A program made the translations under genes and the position numbers. Shown one piece after another: positions 45,556-54,728 of a stretch of 64,000 nucleotides of DNA. The notes under the pieces are model-generated. The model saw only the letters and a program-made list of their open reading frames with translations. It was not told the origin of the DNA and did not search any database. The DNA comes from Thermohalobacter berrensis (lineage in GTDB: Bacteria; Bacillota; Clostridia; Tissierellales; Thermohalobacteraceae). The first letter of the stretch is position 1. The number at the start of each line of letters is the position of its first letter. The stretch lies in the NCBI RefSeq assembly GCF_003609645.1, contig NZ_MCIB01000003.1, positions 29,404 to 93,403 on the forward strand, written 5' to 3'.

Positions 45556-46863
45556 TTATTGATAATATGGTATATCATTATTTATAAGATCTTCATATGT
45601 TTGTCTTTTTACTGTTAACTTTGCATTTCCATCCTTTACGAATACTACCGCTGGCCTTAAAAGTTTATTGTAATTACTAGACATACTATAGTTATAGGCT
45701 CCTGTTGTAAAAACTGCCATTATATCTCCTGCATCAACTAGCGGTAGTTTTATATTTTTAATTATTATGTCACCTGATTCACAACATTTTCCCCCAATAG
45801 TTGCATCTTCTACAGGCTCATGATTCATTTTATTGGCTATATAACCACTATACTTTGCTCCATAAAGGGCAGTTCTTGGGTTATCAGTCATGCCTCCATC
45901 TACAAAAACATATTTTTTACCACTGTATGTCTTTTTAACTCCACCTATTTCATATAATGTTATACCTGCATTGGCAGTTATGGCCCTTCCTGGTTCTATC
46001 ATTATCTTAGGGGTTATAATATTTAATTCTTTAGTTTTTTCATTAATTATATTTAACATTTTCTTTAAACAAGAACTTAAATTTATAGGGTCATCACCAT
46101 TTGAATAAAACACTCCAAAGCCTCCACCTAGATTTAGTTCTTGAGTAATAAAATCGCAATTATTTTTTACTTTATTTATAAAATCTAACATAATTTCTGC
46201 TGCAAAATAGAATGGTTCTTCATCTAGTATTTGAGATCCTATATGGCAATGAAATCCCTTCAAATTGATATATTCACTTTCTTTTAATTTATTAACTATA
46301 GAGTATATATCATCACTAAAGATTGACTCACCAAATTTTGAATCATGTTTTGATGTTTGTATATATTCATGAGTATGAGCTTCAATTCCTGGATTAACCC
46401 TTAATAATACATTAACTTTCTTTTTATATTTTTTAGATACGGTTTCTAAAAGCTCTATTTCTTGTCTATTATCTATAATTATTCTTCCTATTTCGTTTTC
46501 TACAGCCATTGCTAGTTCTTCTTTTGATTTATTATTTCCATGCATATGAATTTTTTCCTTTGGAAAACCTGCCTTTAATACTGTATACAATTCTCCACCA
46601 GAAACAACATCTATTGAAAGACCTTCTTCCTCTAAAACTTTACATATAGCTAAATTTAAAAATGCTTTGGATGCATAAATTACCTCTGTTTCAATTCCTT
46701 CTAAAGTGAAATTATTCATAAATAATCTACAATTGCTCCTAACTAAATCTTCATCAATAACATATAATGGAGTTTTAAATTTCTCCACTAAATCTACAGA
46801 ATCACAACCTCCAATTTCTAAATGGCCTTTACTATTAATTTTCATAGTGCCGAAAAGTTTCAT
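45556..46863 (-). CDS. lysA: Diaminopimelate decarboxylase
   Basis: 435 residues. PLP-binding [15 protein letters not shown] (Lys Schiff base), [47 protein letters not shown] (phosphate loop) and the active-site [11 protein letters not shown]. It performs the last step of lysine synthesis. GGAGGAG precedes the ATG. First gene after the lysine riboswitch, which directly fits its function. Confidence 0.97.
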   Translation of the reverse strand: MKLFGTMKINSKGHLEIGGCDSVDLVEKFKTPLYVIDEDLVRSNCRLFMNNFTLEGIETEVIYASKAFLNLAICKVLEEEGLSIDVVSGGELYTVLKAGFPKEKIHMHGNNKSKEELAMAVENEIGRIIIDNRQEIELLETVSKKYKKKVNVLLRVNPGIEAHTHEYIQTSKHDSKFGESIFSDDIYSIVNKLKESEYINLKGFHCHIGSQILDEEPFYFAAEIMLDFINKVKNNCDFITQELNLGGGFGVFYSNGDDPINLSSCLKKMLNIINEKTKELNIITPKIMIEPGRAITANAGITLYEIGGVKKTYSGKKYVFVDGGMTDNPRTALYGAKYSGYIANKMNHEPVEDATIGGKCCESGDIIIKNIKLPLVDAGDIMAVFTTGAYNYSMSSNYNKLLRPAVVFVKDGNAKLTVKRQTYEDLINNDIPYYQ

Positions 46864-46982
46864 TTTCTCTCCTCCAAACTTTATTAAGAGTTAGCTAACA
46901 ACTACTAATGTACAAATACTTTTAATAAATATCAGTCCTTATAAAAATTATTAAATAGTTGATATTAATAATGAAATATAAA

Positions 46983-47235
46983 AATGGCCAAGAGCAAAAG
47001 GTGCTCTTGGCCATATATACGCCACCTTTCGCCCTATGTGCTACAGCTCTTCATCAAGTAAATGGGCAAATTACCTGATGACAGTACTATGCTTATTCAA
47101 CATAGTCCCAACACATAGCTTTAGGGAAAAACTATGTATTTCGGCAGTTACACCTTTCCTACTGATTCATAGCCTCCCTAAGCATCATCAGCAGTACTCT
47201 TTGTAACTGCAGCCTCTATAACACACGTAGTATAA
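46983..47235 (-). promoter_or_regulatory. Lysine (L-box) riboswitch with terminator
   Basis: The minus strand carries the L-box landmarks in order: TAGAGGCTGCAG (47212-47221 area), GAGTACTGC, AGGAAAGGTGTAACTGCCGAAA (the conserved GGAAAGG and GCCGAA), TTGGGACTATG, ACTGTCATCA pairing to TGATGAAGAGCTGTAGC. A strong terminator follows: TGGCCAAGAGC / GCTCTTGGCCA at 46985-47013 with TTTTTATAT. Known behaviour: lysine binding favours the terminator and shuts off lysA-lysC. The rest of the 46864-47391 gap holds only the promoter. Confidence 0.93.
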
Positions 47236-47251
47236 ATATTAATTTTTTTGA

Positions 47252-47281
47252 ATTTTATCACATAACACAAGTGTTTGTCAA
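47252..47281 (-). promoter_or_regulatory. Sigma-A promoter of the lysine riboswitch transcript
   Basis: Minus strand TTGACA (47276-47281), 18-base spacer, TAAAAT (47252-47257). The transcript would begin near 47245, just before the riboswitch. Confidence 0.85.
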
Positions 47282-47391
47282 ATAAAAATTTTCAGATTTT
47301 TGATAAAAAATTAAAATTGCTAGATTTAACAGTATCATTTTATCTTTATTTTTATTAATATGAAAAAAGTACTTATATCTTTTACAACTCA

Positions 47392-50300
47392 TTAATCTAC
47401 AATCTCTTTTGATACCCTCTCTTTAAATTTAAAAGTTTGGATTTTTCCTTCTACTAGACCATAGGTAACAGGTATAATTACTAATGTTAACAATGTGGAA
47501 ACCATTAATCCTCCCATGAATGATATTGCCATTGGTTTAAATAAATCATTACCTGATATAGCCAGTGGAATTAATCCTAATACAGTTGTTATTGTAGTTA
47601 ATATTACAGGTCTAAATCTTGCATTTACAGCTTTCTTACATGCCTCATCTATAGAAATAAACTTAGCCCTTTCCCTATTAATATAATCAATTAATATTAT
47701 CGCATTGTTAACAACTACCCCTATTAAACTAACTATTCCTAAAAATCCAAACAGTGAAAGTGGCTGTCTAAAAATCAATAATGCAAATATTGAACCAATA
47801 ATGGATAAAGGAACACTAATTAGGATGATAAAAGGTTGAATAATGGAATTAAATTGAACCATTAATATTATAAAAATCATAAATATAGCAAATACAGCCG
47901 CAATACCTATATTACCAAGGTCATTTTCCAATTCTGCCTTTTCTCCTTCATAAATTATATTTACATCTTTATAGATTTTCTTGTTAATCTTTTCTTCCAA
48001 TACTGTTTGAACCTCAACTGCATTATATCCTGGTTTAACTTCACTTGTTACAGCTATAGCACGCTTCCCATTATATCTTTTTATAACTGGTATTGATGAT
48101 TTTAGATTTATATCTGCAATTTGTTTGAGAAATACCTTGTTTCCTGTTATGGAAGATTTTATAGCTAAATTTTCTAAATCATTGATAGAATTAATATTGC
48201 CTTTTATTACAATGTCATATTCTTTTCCCTCCTGTCTAAGAACAGAAGCTTCTCTCCCCATTAAAGCAATGTTAATTTCATTTTGAATATCATATTTAGT
48301 AATTCCCTTTAAAATAGATTTATCTGTATCAATATCTAATAAAAACTCATAAATTCTTTCATCTAAATCGTCATCTATATTTCTTGTACCCTCTATTTTA
48401 GATAAAGTACTTTTAATATCTTCAACAGTAGCTTTTATTTTTTCCATATCATCTCCTGTAACCCTTACTTGAATAGGAGCACCCATACTTGTAATTTCAA
48501 GCTCCTTTACTTTTACTTCAGCGCCAACTATATTTTTATTGTATATTTCTTGTAGATATTGAACAAACTCAGTATTAGACTTAAACCTTCCACCTTTCTT
48601 TAAATCTACTCTAGTTAATATTTGGGCAAAATTAGTAGAATCAACTTGAGGTAGTATGGAAATATCAAATTTTGGTAATCCCTTACCTATAGAAGTAGTA
48701 AAATCAACAACCTCTTTCTCTTTTTCTAAAAATTTTTCAACCTTTTTAACTATTTCTTCAGTTTTATTTATATCTATATATTCTGTTTCAATATCAATGT
48801 AGATAATTTCCTTGTCTGAAGTAGGATAGTATTCCATCGGTAATATAGATCCAATTAATAATGATATTATTAAGAACACTATACCTATTATTAATGTCTT
48901 TCCTTTATTCTTTATACCAATATTCAACATTTTTTCAAAGAATATTTTAATACCTAAATCTTTTATTTTTAGTTTTCTTTTATTTTTCTTAAAAAACATA
49001 AAGGCTGTTACAGGTGTTACCATCATTGCAATAATATAAGATGCTATTAATGAAGTAATAATCATCTTTGGTATTCCACCTGCAAATTGCCCTACTGCTC
49101 TAGGTAAGAACAATAAAGGAGAAAAGGCTGCAATAGTAGTAAGGGTTGAAGATAATACAGGTATAGCTACTTCTTTAGCTCCCTTGATACAAGCCACCTT
49201 TTTTTCTTCTCCTTTATCTAGCTTAGCTTGTATTGCATCAGTTACAACAATAGAATTATCTACTAGCATCCCTAAGGCCATAATCAACCCTGTTATTGTA
49301 ATTAACTCAATCTTTGCAGAGATTAAGTTCATAACACTAAAAGTAATTAATACTGAAAGTGGAATTGCTAAAGAGGCAACAGTTGAATTCCTTAATCCCA
49401 TCCCAATCATGACAACAATAATAACTATAATAATTCCTTCAATAAGATTTATTGTAAAGTTAGTTATAGATTCTTGAACATTTTCTGGCTGAAATACCAC
49501 CTCTTCTATAGTTAAATCATTTGGTATATCTCTTTTAAATTCTTCTATTACTTTTCCAACTTTTTTACCAGTGTGCACAACATTTTGCTCCTGCTTAAAA
49601 TAACCTGAGAGCATTATGGCATTTTTTCCGTTATATTTTACTTTATAGTTGGAATCCTCCAATCCTATATATACATCTGCAATATCTTTTAATCTTATAA
49701 TAGCTCCTGTATTTTCAGAAATGTCAATAATCATATTCTTTATTTCTTCTACTGATTGAAATAATCCAGTAGGAGTAATATTAATTTTATAATCCTCATA
49801 TTCAATTGATCCAGCAGGTATTTGTATATTTTGTGCTGATAGTATTTTTACTATATCCTCTAAAGACAATTCATAATGATTTAGTTTACCAATATTAACT
49901 TCTATCTTTACTTCTCTTTTTTGTTCTCCTAAAATATCTATTTTCTTTATTCCATTTATTTCCATTAATCTTCCCTTTAATCTTTCTGAATAATACTTTA
50001 ACTGTCCATAGCTGTAATTTTCTCCTGATATATTTATTAGCATTCCAGCAGTATCAATAAGATTAGTATTAATATTAACTGCTTGTATTCCGTCAGGAAG
50101 TTCATCTTTTAAATCATCTATTTTTCTTCTTAAATCATCGAAAACATCATTTATTTCTGTTTCTGTTAAATTCATATCTAGTACAACTAATATAGCTGAT
50201 ATACTATTTTGTGAAAAAGAGTTTGAATAATCATATCCATCTAATTCTATAATCTTTTCTTCTATTTTACTAGTTACTAATTTTTCCATATCTTCTGGGG

Positions 50301-50469
50301 ATGCTCCAGGGTATACAACTGTAATCATAGCAGCTGGAGCAGATACATCAGGATATTCCTGTTTTGGAACTACATAATAACTATATATGCCAAGTATAAT
50401 TAAAATAATTACAACAAAGATTGTAACTTGCCTATTTTCTATAGATAAATTAATTAATCCTTTTTTCAC
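47392..50469 (-). CDS. RND-family efflux transporter (AcrB/CzcA-like permease)
   Basis: 1025 residues with the RND plan: helix 1 (QVTIFVVIILIILGIYSYY), large periplasm-facing loop, helices 2-6, second loop, helices 8-12. The motif ALGMLVDNSIVVTDAIQAKL in helix 4 contains the proton-relay Asp (one Asp; no DD pair). GTG start after GGGGGTG. In Firmicutes RND pumps act without a TolC channel. It is the last gene of an operon with the membrane-fusion gene, preceded by a Mn2+-type riboswitch and TetR operator. Substrate could be drugs, or metals or other compounds linked to manganese stress; not shown by sequence. Confidence 0.93.
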   Translation of the reverse strand: MKKGLINLSIENRQVTIFVVIILIILGIYSYYVVPKQEYPDVSAPAAMITVVYPGASPEDMEKLVTSKIEEKIIELDGYDYSNSFSQNSISAILVVLDMNLTETEINDVFDDLRRKIDDLKDELPDGIQAVNINTNLIDTAGMLINISGENYSYGQLKYYSERLKGRLMEINGIKKIDILGEQKREVKIEVNIGKLNHYELSLEDIVKILSAQNIQIPAGSIEYEDYKINITPTGLFQSVEEIKNMIIDISENTGAIIRLKDIADVYIGLEDSNYKVKYNGKNAIMLSGYFKQEQNVVHTGKKVGKVIEEFKRDIPNDLTIEEVVFQPENVQESITNFTINLIEGIIIVIIVVMIGMGLRNSTVASLAIPLSVLITFSVMNLISAKIELITITGLIMALGMLVDNSIVVTDAIQAKLDKGEEKKVACIKGAKEVAIPVLSSTLTTIAAFSPLLFLPRAVGQFAGGIPKMIITSLIASYIIAMMVTPVTAFMFFKKNKRKLKIKDLGIKIFFEKMLNIGIKNKGKTLIIGIVFLIISLLIGSILPMEYYPTSDKEIIYIDIETEYIDINKTEEIVKKVEKFLEKEKEVVDFTTSIGKGLPKFDISILPQVDSTNFAQILTRVDLKKGGRFKSNTEFVQYLQEIYNKNIVGAEVKVKELEITSMGAPIQVRVTGDDMEKIKATVEDIKSTLSKIEGTRNIDDDLDERIYEFLLDIDTDKSILKGITKYDIQNEINIALMGREASVLRQEGKEYDIVIKGNINSINDLENLAIKSSITGNKVFLKQIADINLKSSIPVIKRYNGKRAIAVTSEVKPGYNAVEVQTVLEEKINKKIYKDVNIIYEGEKAELENDLGNIGIAAVFAIFMIFIILMVQFNSIIQPFIILISVPLSIIGSIFALLIFRQPLSLFGFLGIVSLIGVVVNNAIILIDYINRERAKFISIDEACKKAVNARFRPVILTTITTVLGLIPLAISGNDLFKPMAISFMGGLMVSTLLTLVIIPVTYGLVEGKIQTFKFKERVSKEIVD

Positions 50470-50483
50470 TTTTTTACACCCCC

Positions 50484-51694
50484 TTACTCTACCTTTGATA
50501 AAATTTTAATTTTATCCCCTTCTTTGAGGCTTTTTAATCCTTCAGTTACTATAACCTCATCCCTTGAAACTCCCCTTACAAATACTTTATTTTCTAATAC
50601 ATCTTCAATTTCTATATATTTTTTAATAACTGAATCATCCTTTACAGTAAAAACATAGTCTTTTCCATCATTCATTACAGATTGAATAGGAAGTAATATT
50701 CCTTTTTCTTCACCAACAATAATAGATACATTAACAAGCTCTCCAATTGAAAACTTGTTTTTAGATAACTCAATTTCAACATTATATGTCATACTTTTCT
50801 CATCAGGGGTATTAGTAATCTTTGTAATCACACCATCTACTGTATAGTTATCATTCATTATATTAGCTTTTGTTCCAATTTTTACTTTATTTATATCCCC
50901 TTGTGATAACCCAACACTTACAATTTGTTTGTTACCTCTAATAATAACAACTGGATGTCCAGGGGCTACTATTTCATCCTCATTAAACAATATATCTACA
51001 ATATAACCATCGATATTTGTTTTTAGGATAGTATCATTTAATGCATCTTGACATTGTTTATAATTTATTAATGCTTGCTTATATTGTGAATAAAGCATTT
51101 TTTTATCTTCTTCTCTAGCTCCATTTTCAATTTGATTTAATACTTCCTTTGATTGTTTATACTCTACTTCCTTTACCTTAAGCTCTAATTTTAGTTCATC
51201 TAAAGTCTGTTTAGAGATAGCACCTTCATCATATAGCTTTTTTCCCTTATCATATTTTTCTCTTACATAGTTTAAGGCCTTTTGGGCCATATCTACATTT
51301 AACGTAGCTTGATTTTTTCCTGTTTTGTTGCTCCCTTTATGGCCTTATCATACTGAGCTTTAGCAGCATCTAATTGTAGTTTAGCTACATTTAGCCCATA
51401 ATTAATATCTTTATCATCTAATTTTGCTAACGGGTCACCCTTTTTTACATACTGCCCTTCAGTAACATATATTTTTTTTATCATCCCAGATAGCTTAAAA
51501 CTATACTTTTTTAAGTCTTCATAACTGACAAAACCTTTATAATTTAAAGTAACAGGTAAATTTACTTCTTCTGTTTCTATAACCCTTATAAGTTTCTTTT
51601 CTTCATTTTTTAAGCTCTTATCTTTAGTAACTTGGGAACAACCGACCATTAGCATCAAGAAAAAAATTAGTAAATTTATTTTTATTTTCTTCAT
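50484..51694 (-). pseudogene. RND membrane-fusion lipoprotein, split by a one-base frameshift
   Basis: Two frames make one HlyD-like protein of about 403 residues. 51299-51694 (131 codons) gives a lipoprotein signal (IFFLMLMVGC) and the first biotinyl-lipoyl half (GMIKKIYVTEGQYVKKGDPLAKL) with the start of the coiled coil. 50484-51290 continues the coiled-coil hairpin (ALNYVREKYDKGKKLYDEGA), the second lipoyl half (LFNEDEIVAPGHPVVIIRGN) and the beta domains. The two join if one A is added to the AAAAAA run near 51313-51318 (Gln-Glu-Lys then Asn-Gln-Ala-Thr-Leu). So it is a true frameshift, a homopolymer sequencing error, or slippage on A-rich codons. The second frame has its own ATG but no good ribosome site. 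Partner permease follows 14 bases later. Confidence 0.85.
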
Positions 51695-51720
51695 ATAAAT
51701 CCCCCTTAAACTATTTTTAT

Positions 51721-51741
51721 TTTACTAACTATTTAGTTAAA
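51721..51741. promoter_or_regulatory. TetR-type operator in front of the RND operon
   Basis: ACTAACTATTTAGTTAA (51724-51740 region), a TTAACTAA-x-TTAGTAA inverted repeat. In the same orientation it agrees at 16 of 18 bases with the operator at the tetR promoter (52591-52608). It lies between the riboswitch terminator and the membrane-fusion gene start. Confidence 0.75.
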
Positions 51742-51773
51742 AGTTTATAAAAAAATTTGATATATTTGCATAT

Positions 51774-51906
51774 ACAAAAAAAGACCTTTATCCTTATTTT
51801 AGGATAAAGGTCTTGCTCTTTTATTAACTATCACCCGGATGGAAAATTCATCGTAGTGACGAGCGATAATACCATATATTTATATATGGTGAGCTACTCC
51901 CCTTTT
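51774..51906 (-). promoter_or_regulatory. yybP-ykoY (Mn2+) riboswitch with transcription terminator
   Basis: Minus strand from 51906: AAAAGGGGAGTAGCTC (the invariant GGGGAGUA loop), a variable arm, ATCGCTCGTCACTACGATGA (conserved ACGA loop), then AGAGCAAGACCTTTATCC, the typical 3' end (AGCAAGACCUUU) closing P1 with 5' AAAGG. The 3' strand of P1 is also the 5' strand of a terminator: AAGACCTTTATCC / GGATAAAGGTCTT with seven T (51774-51814). So ligand binding should block the terminator and turn the RND operon on. A TATAAT box (51907-51912) sits just upstream. This class senses Mn2+ and normally precedes Mn exporters. Confidence 0.9.
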
Positions 51907-51944
51907 ATTATATTTAATTATTTGTAATTATCATCTAATATTCT

Positions 51945-52571
51945 CTATAGTTTTGACATGTGATATGCAATATGTGTTTCCTTAAATACTTTTAAAAAAT
52001 ATTTCTTTAGTTCATCTTCATTTATATCATAATATTCTTTCCATTGGTCTTTATATATAACAAAATTTAATATTGGCATAACCCCGGTGAAAAACTCCAT
52101 AACAAGCATTTGCTGCTTTTTTTGTGGAAATTTAATTCCCTTTTTTTCAGTTGCTTTTCTAATGTTTTCTATTTCTGCATCCATTAATAAACTAGCTATT
52201 TTAAGTATTATGGAATTTTTAGAATTTGACTTTAATGATTCAGATAATGCAACTTTAATAATATTTTTCCTTTCTGAAAGAAAATCCAAAAAAACATTTA
52301 TTAGACTTTCAAAATCATCATCTATATCTTTAATAGATATACCCTTTAGGTTATCTCCAACCATTTTTTTTGTATCTTCCATTAAATTTGTAAGAAGTGT
52401 GTTAAGAATATCCTCTTTGCTTTGAAAGTAGTAATAAATCAGTGCTTTATTTACCTCTGCCCTCTTGGCTATATCATCTACCCTAGCTCCATCGTAACCT
52501 ACTTCTGCAAATACTTCTTCTGCAACCTTTAATATCCTACTCTTTTTGTCTGATACTTTTTTTTGACTCAT
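51945..52571 (-). CDS. TetR/AcrR-family transcriptional repressor
   Basis: 208 residues. N-terminal helix-turn-helix: ILKVAEEVFAEVGYDGARVDDIAKRAEVNKALIYYYFQSKEDIL (residues 13-56), the standard TetR pattern. The C-terminal ligand domain is variable and resembles no specific subgroup I can name. Two similar operators, at its own promoter and before the RND operon, indicate autoregulation and control of the pump. GAGGTG precedes the ATG. The stop lies 38 bases before the riboswitch. Confidence 0.92.
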   Translation of the reverse strand: MSQKKVSDKKSRILKVAEEVFAEVGYDGARVDDIAKRAEVNKALIYYYFQSKEDILNTLLTNLMEDTKKMVGDNLKGISIKDIDDDFESLINVFLDFLSERKNIIKVALSESLKSNSKNSIILKIASLLMDAEIENIRKATEKKGIKFPQKKQQMLVMEFFTGVMPILNFVIYKDQWKEYYDINEDELKKYFLKVFKETHIAYHMSKL

Positions 52572-52590
52572 AACTTCACCTCAAATTTAT

Positions 52591-52638
52591 TAACTAAATG
52601 GTTAGTTAGAGTATATCAAAGTAAAATCTCCTTGTCAA
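52591..52638 (-). promoter_or_regulatory. tetR promoter with adjoining TetR operator
   Basis: Minus strand TTGACA (52633-52638), 17-base spacer, TATACT (52610-52615), then the operator TAACTAAATGGTTAGTTA (52591-52608), a perfect 7-bp inverted repeat with 4-base centre. Bound repressor would sit on the +1 region, so autorepression is likely. Confidence 0.88.
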
Positions 52639-52707
52639 TAGATTTTGGAAAATTTTATTTTCAATATTCCCTTGTTTTTTTGCTTTTTTTGTAAATTTTC
52701 TAGATTT

Positions 52708-52937
52708 CTAATACAGGTAATATAGGTAGGTATAAGCTATAATTTCTTCATTTATCATCTCCTTTACTAACTTTTTTATAATAGGTATTGTCCATTGATA
52801 TATAGTCTTTACTTTTGAAATAATTATACTGTTCCTTTTTTGTAGTTTTTGGTATTTGTTGTTCCCTTTTTCTATAATTTTACTAACCTATAATTATATT
52901 TTTTAATAAAGTTCTTTTTCAATTCTTCATAATTCAT
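52708..52937 (-). pseudogene. Small unidentified ORF with a frameshift, upstream of tetR
   Basis: ATG at 52937 (AGGGTG upstream) opens MNYEELKKNFIKKYNYRLVK and stops after 21 codons. The next frame then runs open for about 55 codons (IIEKGNNKYQKLQ, then IYQWTIPIIKKLVKEMINEE) to TAG at 52708. Adding one A to the AAAA run at the junction would give one basic protein of about 76 residues. It matches no family I know. It may be a broken gene, or the missing base may be a sequencing error. The remainder of the 52,640-53,084 gap shows only the terminator below. Confidence 0.45.
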
Positions 52938-53010
52938 ATTAAGACACCCTATCTAATATCTTTATACATATTCAAGATGAGCTTTAATATTGTTCTTCAT
53001 ATAACTAAAT

Positions 53011-53068
53011 GGGCCAAAATTAGATTATTCTTTGATTTTAAACACAAAGAAGTTTATTTTGACCCATT
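53011..53068 (-). terminator. Long imperfect hairpin after the PpiC gene
   Basis: Minus strand TGGGTCAAAAT...TTCTTTG pairs with CAAAGAA...ATTTTGGCCCA, with an internal loop. 17 bases past the stop at 53085. Confidence 0.55.
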
Positions 53069-53084
53069 AATAATAATTATTTTT

Positions 53085-53966
53085 TTATTTTAATAGTCTT
53101 TCAATTTCATATTCATTAAATTTCTCTTGAATCCATTTATCATATACAGAAGACATTTTTTCCTTAAACAACATTTCTTCAATTTGGTCTTTACTTTCCT
53201 CATAATTCGCTTTCTTAGCTTCTTTTCTTTCCTCTACTTTAATGATATGATATCCAAACTGGGTTTTTACTGGTTGACTAATTTCACCTGCTTTTAATGA
53301 AAAAGCTACCTCTTCAAATGCTGGAACCATTTGTCCCCTTTTGAAAAATCCTAGTTCTCCTCCTTGTTCTTTAGTAAAAGTATCAATGGAATATTCCTTT
53401 GCTAGGTCAGCAAAATTCCCATCTGCAAGAAGTTTTTCCCTAATTTCTATAGCCTTTTCCTCACTATCAACTAAAATATGACGAGCTTTCACTTGTTCTT
53501 CAGTAGCAAACATCTGTTTATTTTCTTCAAAGAAACTTTTCATTTCCTCTTCTGATATAGTAATTTTCGGTTCAAGAAGCTTTTCTATTTTTATATTCGT
53601 CTCAATATCTTTTCTAACATCCTCTATTGTATAGCCATAACTTTCAAGCGTTTGCTTAAACCCTTCTTCATCTCCATAATTATTTATTAAATCTTGCATT
53701 CTATCTTCAATATCTTTTTCTGAAACTTCAATATTTGCCTTAACAACTTCTAATTCGATAATTTTTTCTGTAATTAATACATCTAAAGCTTGCTTTCCAT
53801 TTTGCTTAACTAAGATCTCATAAAGCTCGTCTTTCGTAATTGCTTCGCCATTTACTTTAGCAACTATTTCACTATTAGAACAAGCACTTATAACTAACAT
53901 TAGTCCTAATAAAAGAATAAGTAATATACTTTGATGAATCCTTCCTCTTGTAATTTTTTTAATCAA
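53085..53966 (-). CDS. Second PpiC/parvulin foldase lipoprotein (PrsA-like)
   Basis: 293 residues. Signal segment ILLILLLGLMLVISAC with lipobox, a SurA-N-like helical part (residues 35-160), and one parvulin domain: QVKARHILVDSEEKAIEIR, GGELGFFKRGQMVPAFEEVAF, FGYHIIKVEER. An extracytoplasmic peptidyl-prolyl isomerase/chaperone. Start is TTG with GGGG 8 bases upstream. It is a paralog of the protein at 9996-10910 but stands alone here rather than in the mfd cluster. Confidence 0.9.
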   Translation of the reverse strand: MIKKITRGRIHQSILLILLLGLMLVISACSNSEIVAKVNGEAITKDELYEILVKQNGKQALDVLITEKIIELEVVKANIEVSEKDIEDRMQDLINNYGDEEGFKQTLESYGYTIEDVRKDIETNIKIEKLLEPKITISEEEMKSFFEENKQMFATEEQVKARHILVDSEEKAIEIREKLLADGNFADLAKEYSIDTFTKEQGGELGFFKRGQMVPAFEEVAFSLKAGEISQPVKTQFGYHIIKVEERKEAKKANYEESKDQIEEMLFKEKMSSVYDKWIQEKFNEYEIERLLK

Positions 53967-54072
53967 TATTTTATCCCCTTTCTTAGTAACTTTTTTGCAT
54001 TCCTTTGTAATTATATCAAATTTATACCAATTATTATATAGAAATTATTTAATTAATTTTAATTTATAATTT

Positions 54073-54597
54073 TCAAAATTCTACCTTATTTAAGTTATCT
54101 TCAGAATATACAGCTAAAGTATATAAAAGATCTGATAATCTATTTACAAATTTTAATAGGTTTGGATTTACAAAATCTACCTCTGATAATGAGATTATTC
54201 TTCTTTCTGCTCTTCTACATACCGTTCTTGCTATATGCAGTAATCCTGCAGTCTTATTAGTTCCTGGAATTATAAAATGGTCAGGTTGTTCTATTCTCTT
54301 CATAAATTTATCAATGTTTTTTTCAATAAATTCTACATCTTCTTTTTTTATAGAAACCTTTAATTTTGCTTTATCTTTAGTAGCAAGCTCTGCTCCAACA
54401 TCAAATAATTTTCTTTGGATTGTACATAAAAGGTTGTATAATTCTTTATCTTCCACAAAATTTTTAGCTAATCCTATATGGGAATTTAATTCATCTATAG
54501 TTCCATAGCTTTCAACCCTAGTTGAATCTTTTTTTATCCTTTGCCCATCGTAAAGACTAGTTTCCCCTTTATCACCAGTTTTAGTATATATCTTCAT
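54073..54597 (-). CDS. PduO-type cob(I)alamin adenosyltransferase
   Basis: 174 residues. ATP-binding N-terminus MKIYTKTGDKGETSLYDGQRIKK, then YGTIDELNSHIGLAK, IQRKLFDVGAELAT and RTVCRRAERRIISL, the core of PduO/MMAB-type enzymes. It converts cob(I)alamin to adenosylcobalamin. No cobalamin-dependent mutase or dehydratase is adjacent; the nearest relevant gene is the B12-binding radical SAM protein at 55669. GGAGGATGG is spaced for the ATG at 54597 rather than the longer open frame. Confidence 0.94.
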   Translation of the reverse strand: MKIYTKTGDKGETSLYDGQRIKKDSTRVESYGTIDELNSHIGLAKNFVEDKELYNLLCTIQRKLFDVGAELATKDKAKLKVSIKKEDVEFIEKNIDKFMKRIEQPDHFIIPGTNKTAGLLHIARTVCRRAERRIISLSEVDFVNPNLLKFVNRLSDLLYTLAVYSEDNLNKVEF

Positions 54598-54728
54598 TTT
54601 CCATCCTCCTATTTTTGTATTTAGCATTATCATATATACCCATTATGGAAAACTCATCACATTGTTATTAGTAATTAAACTCTTAAAAATATATTATAAT
54701 AATTATATAATTTAAAAGGGTGTTTAAT

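Noticed and set aside
46983..47235. Small RNA gene as explanation of the lysA leader
   Set aside because: Lysine riboswitch landmarks, adjacent lysA-lysC and a terminator explain the conserved structure.
51945..52571. T-box or other tRNA-sensing element near tetR
   Set aside because: The structured region below tetR fits the yybP-ykoY pattern; no T-box AGGGUGG motif with specifier loop was found.
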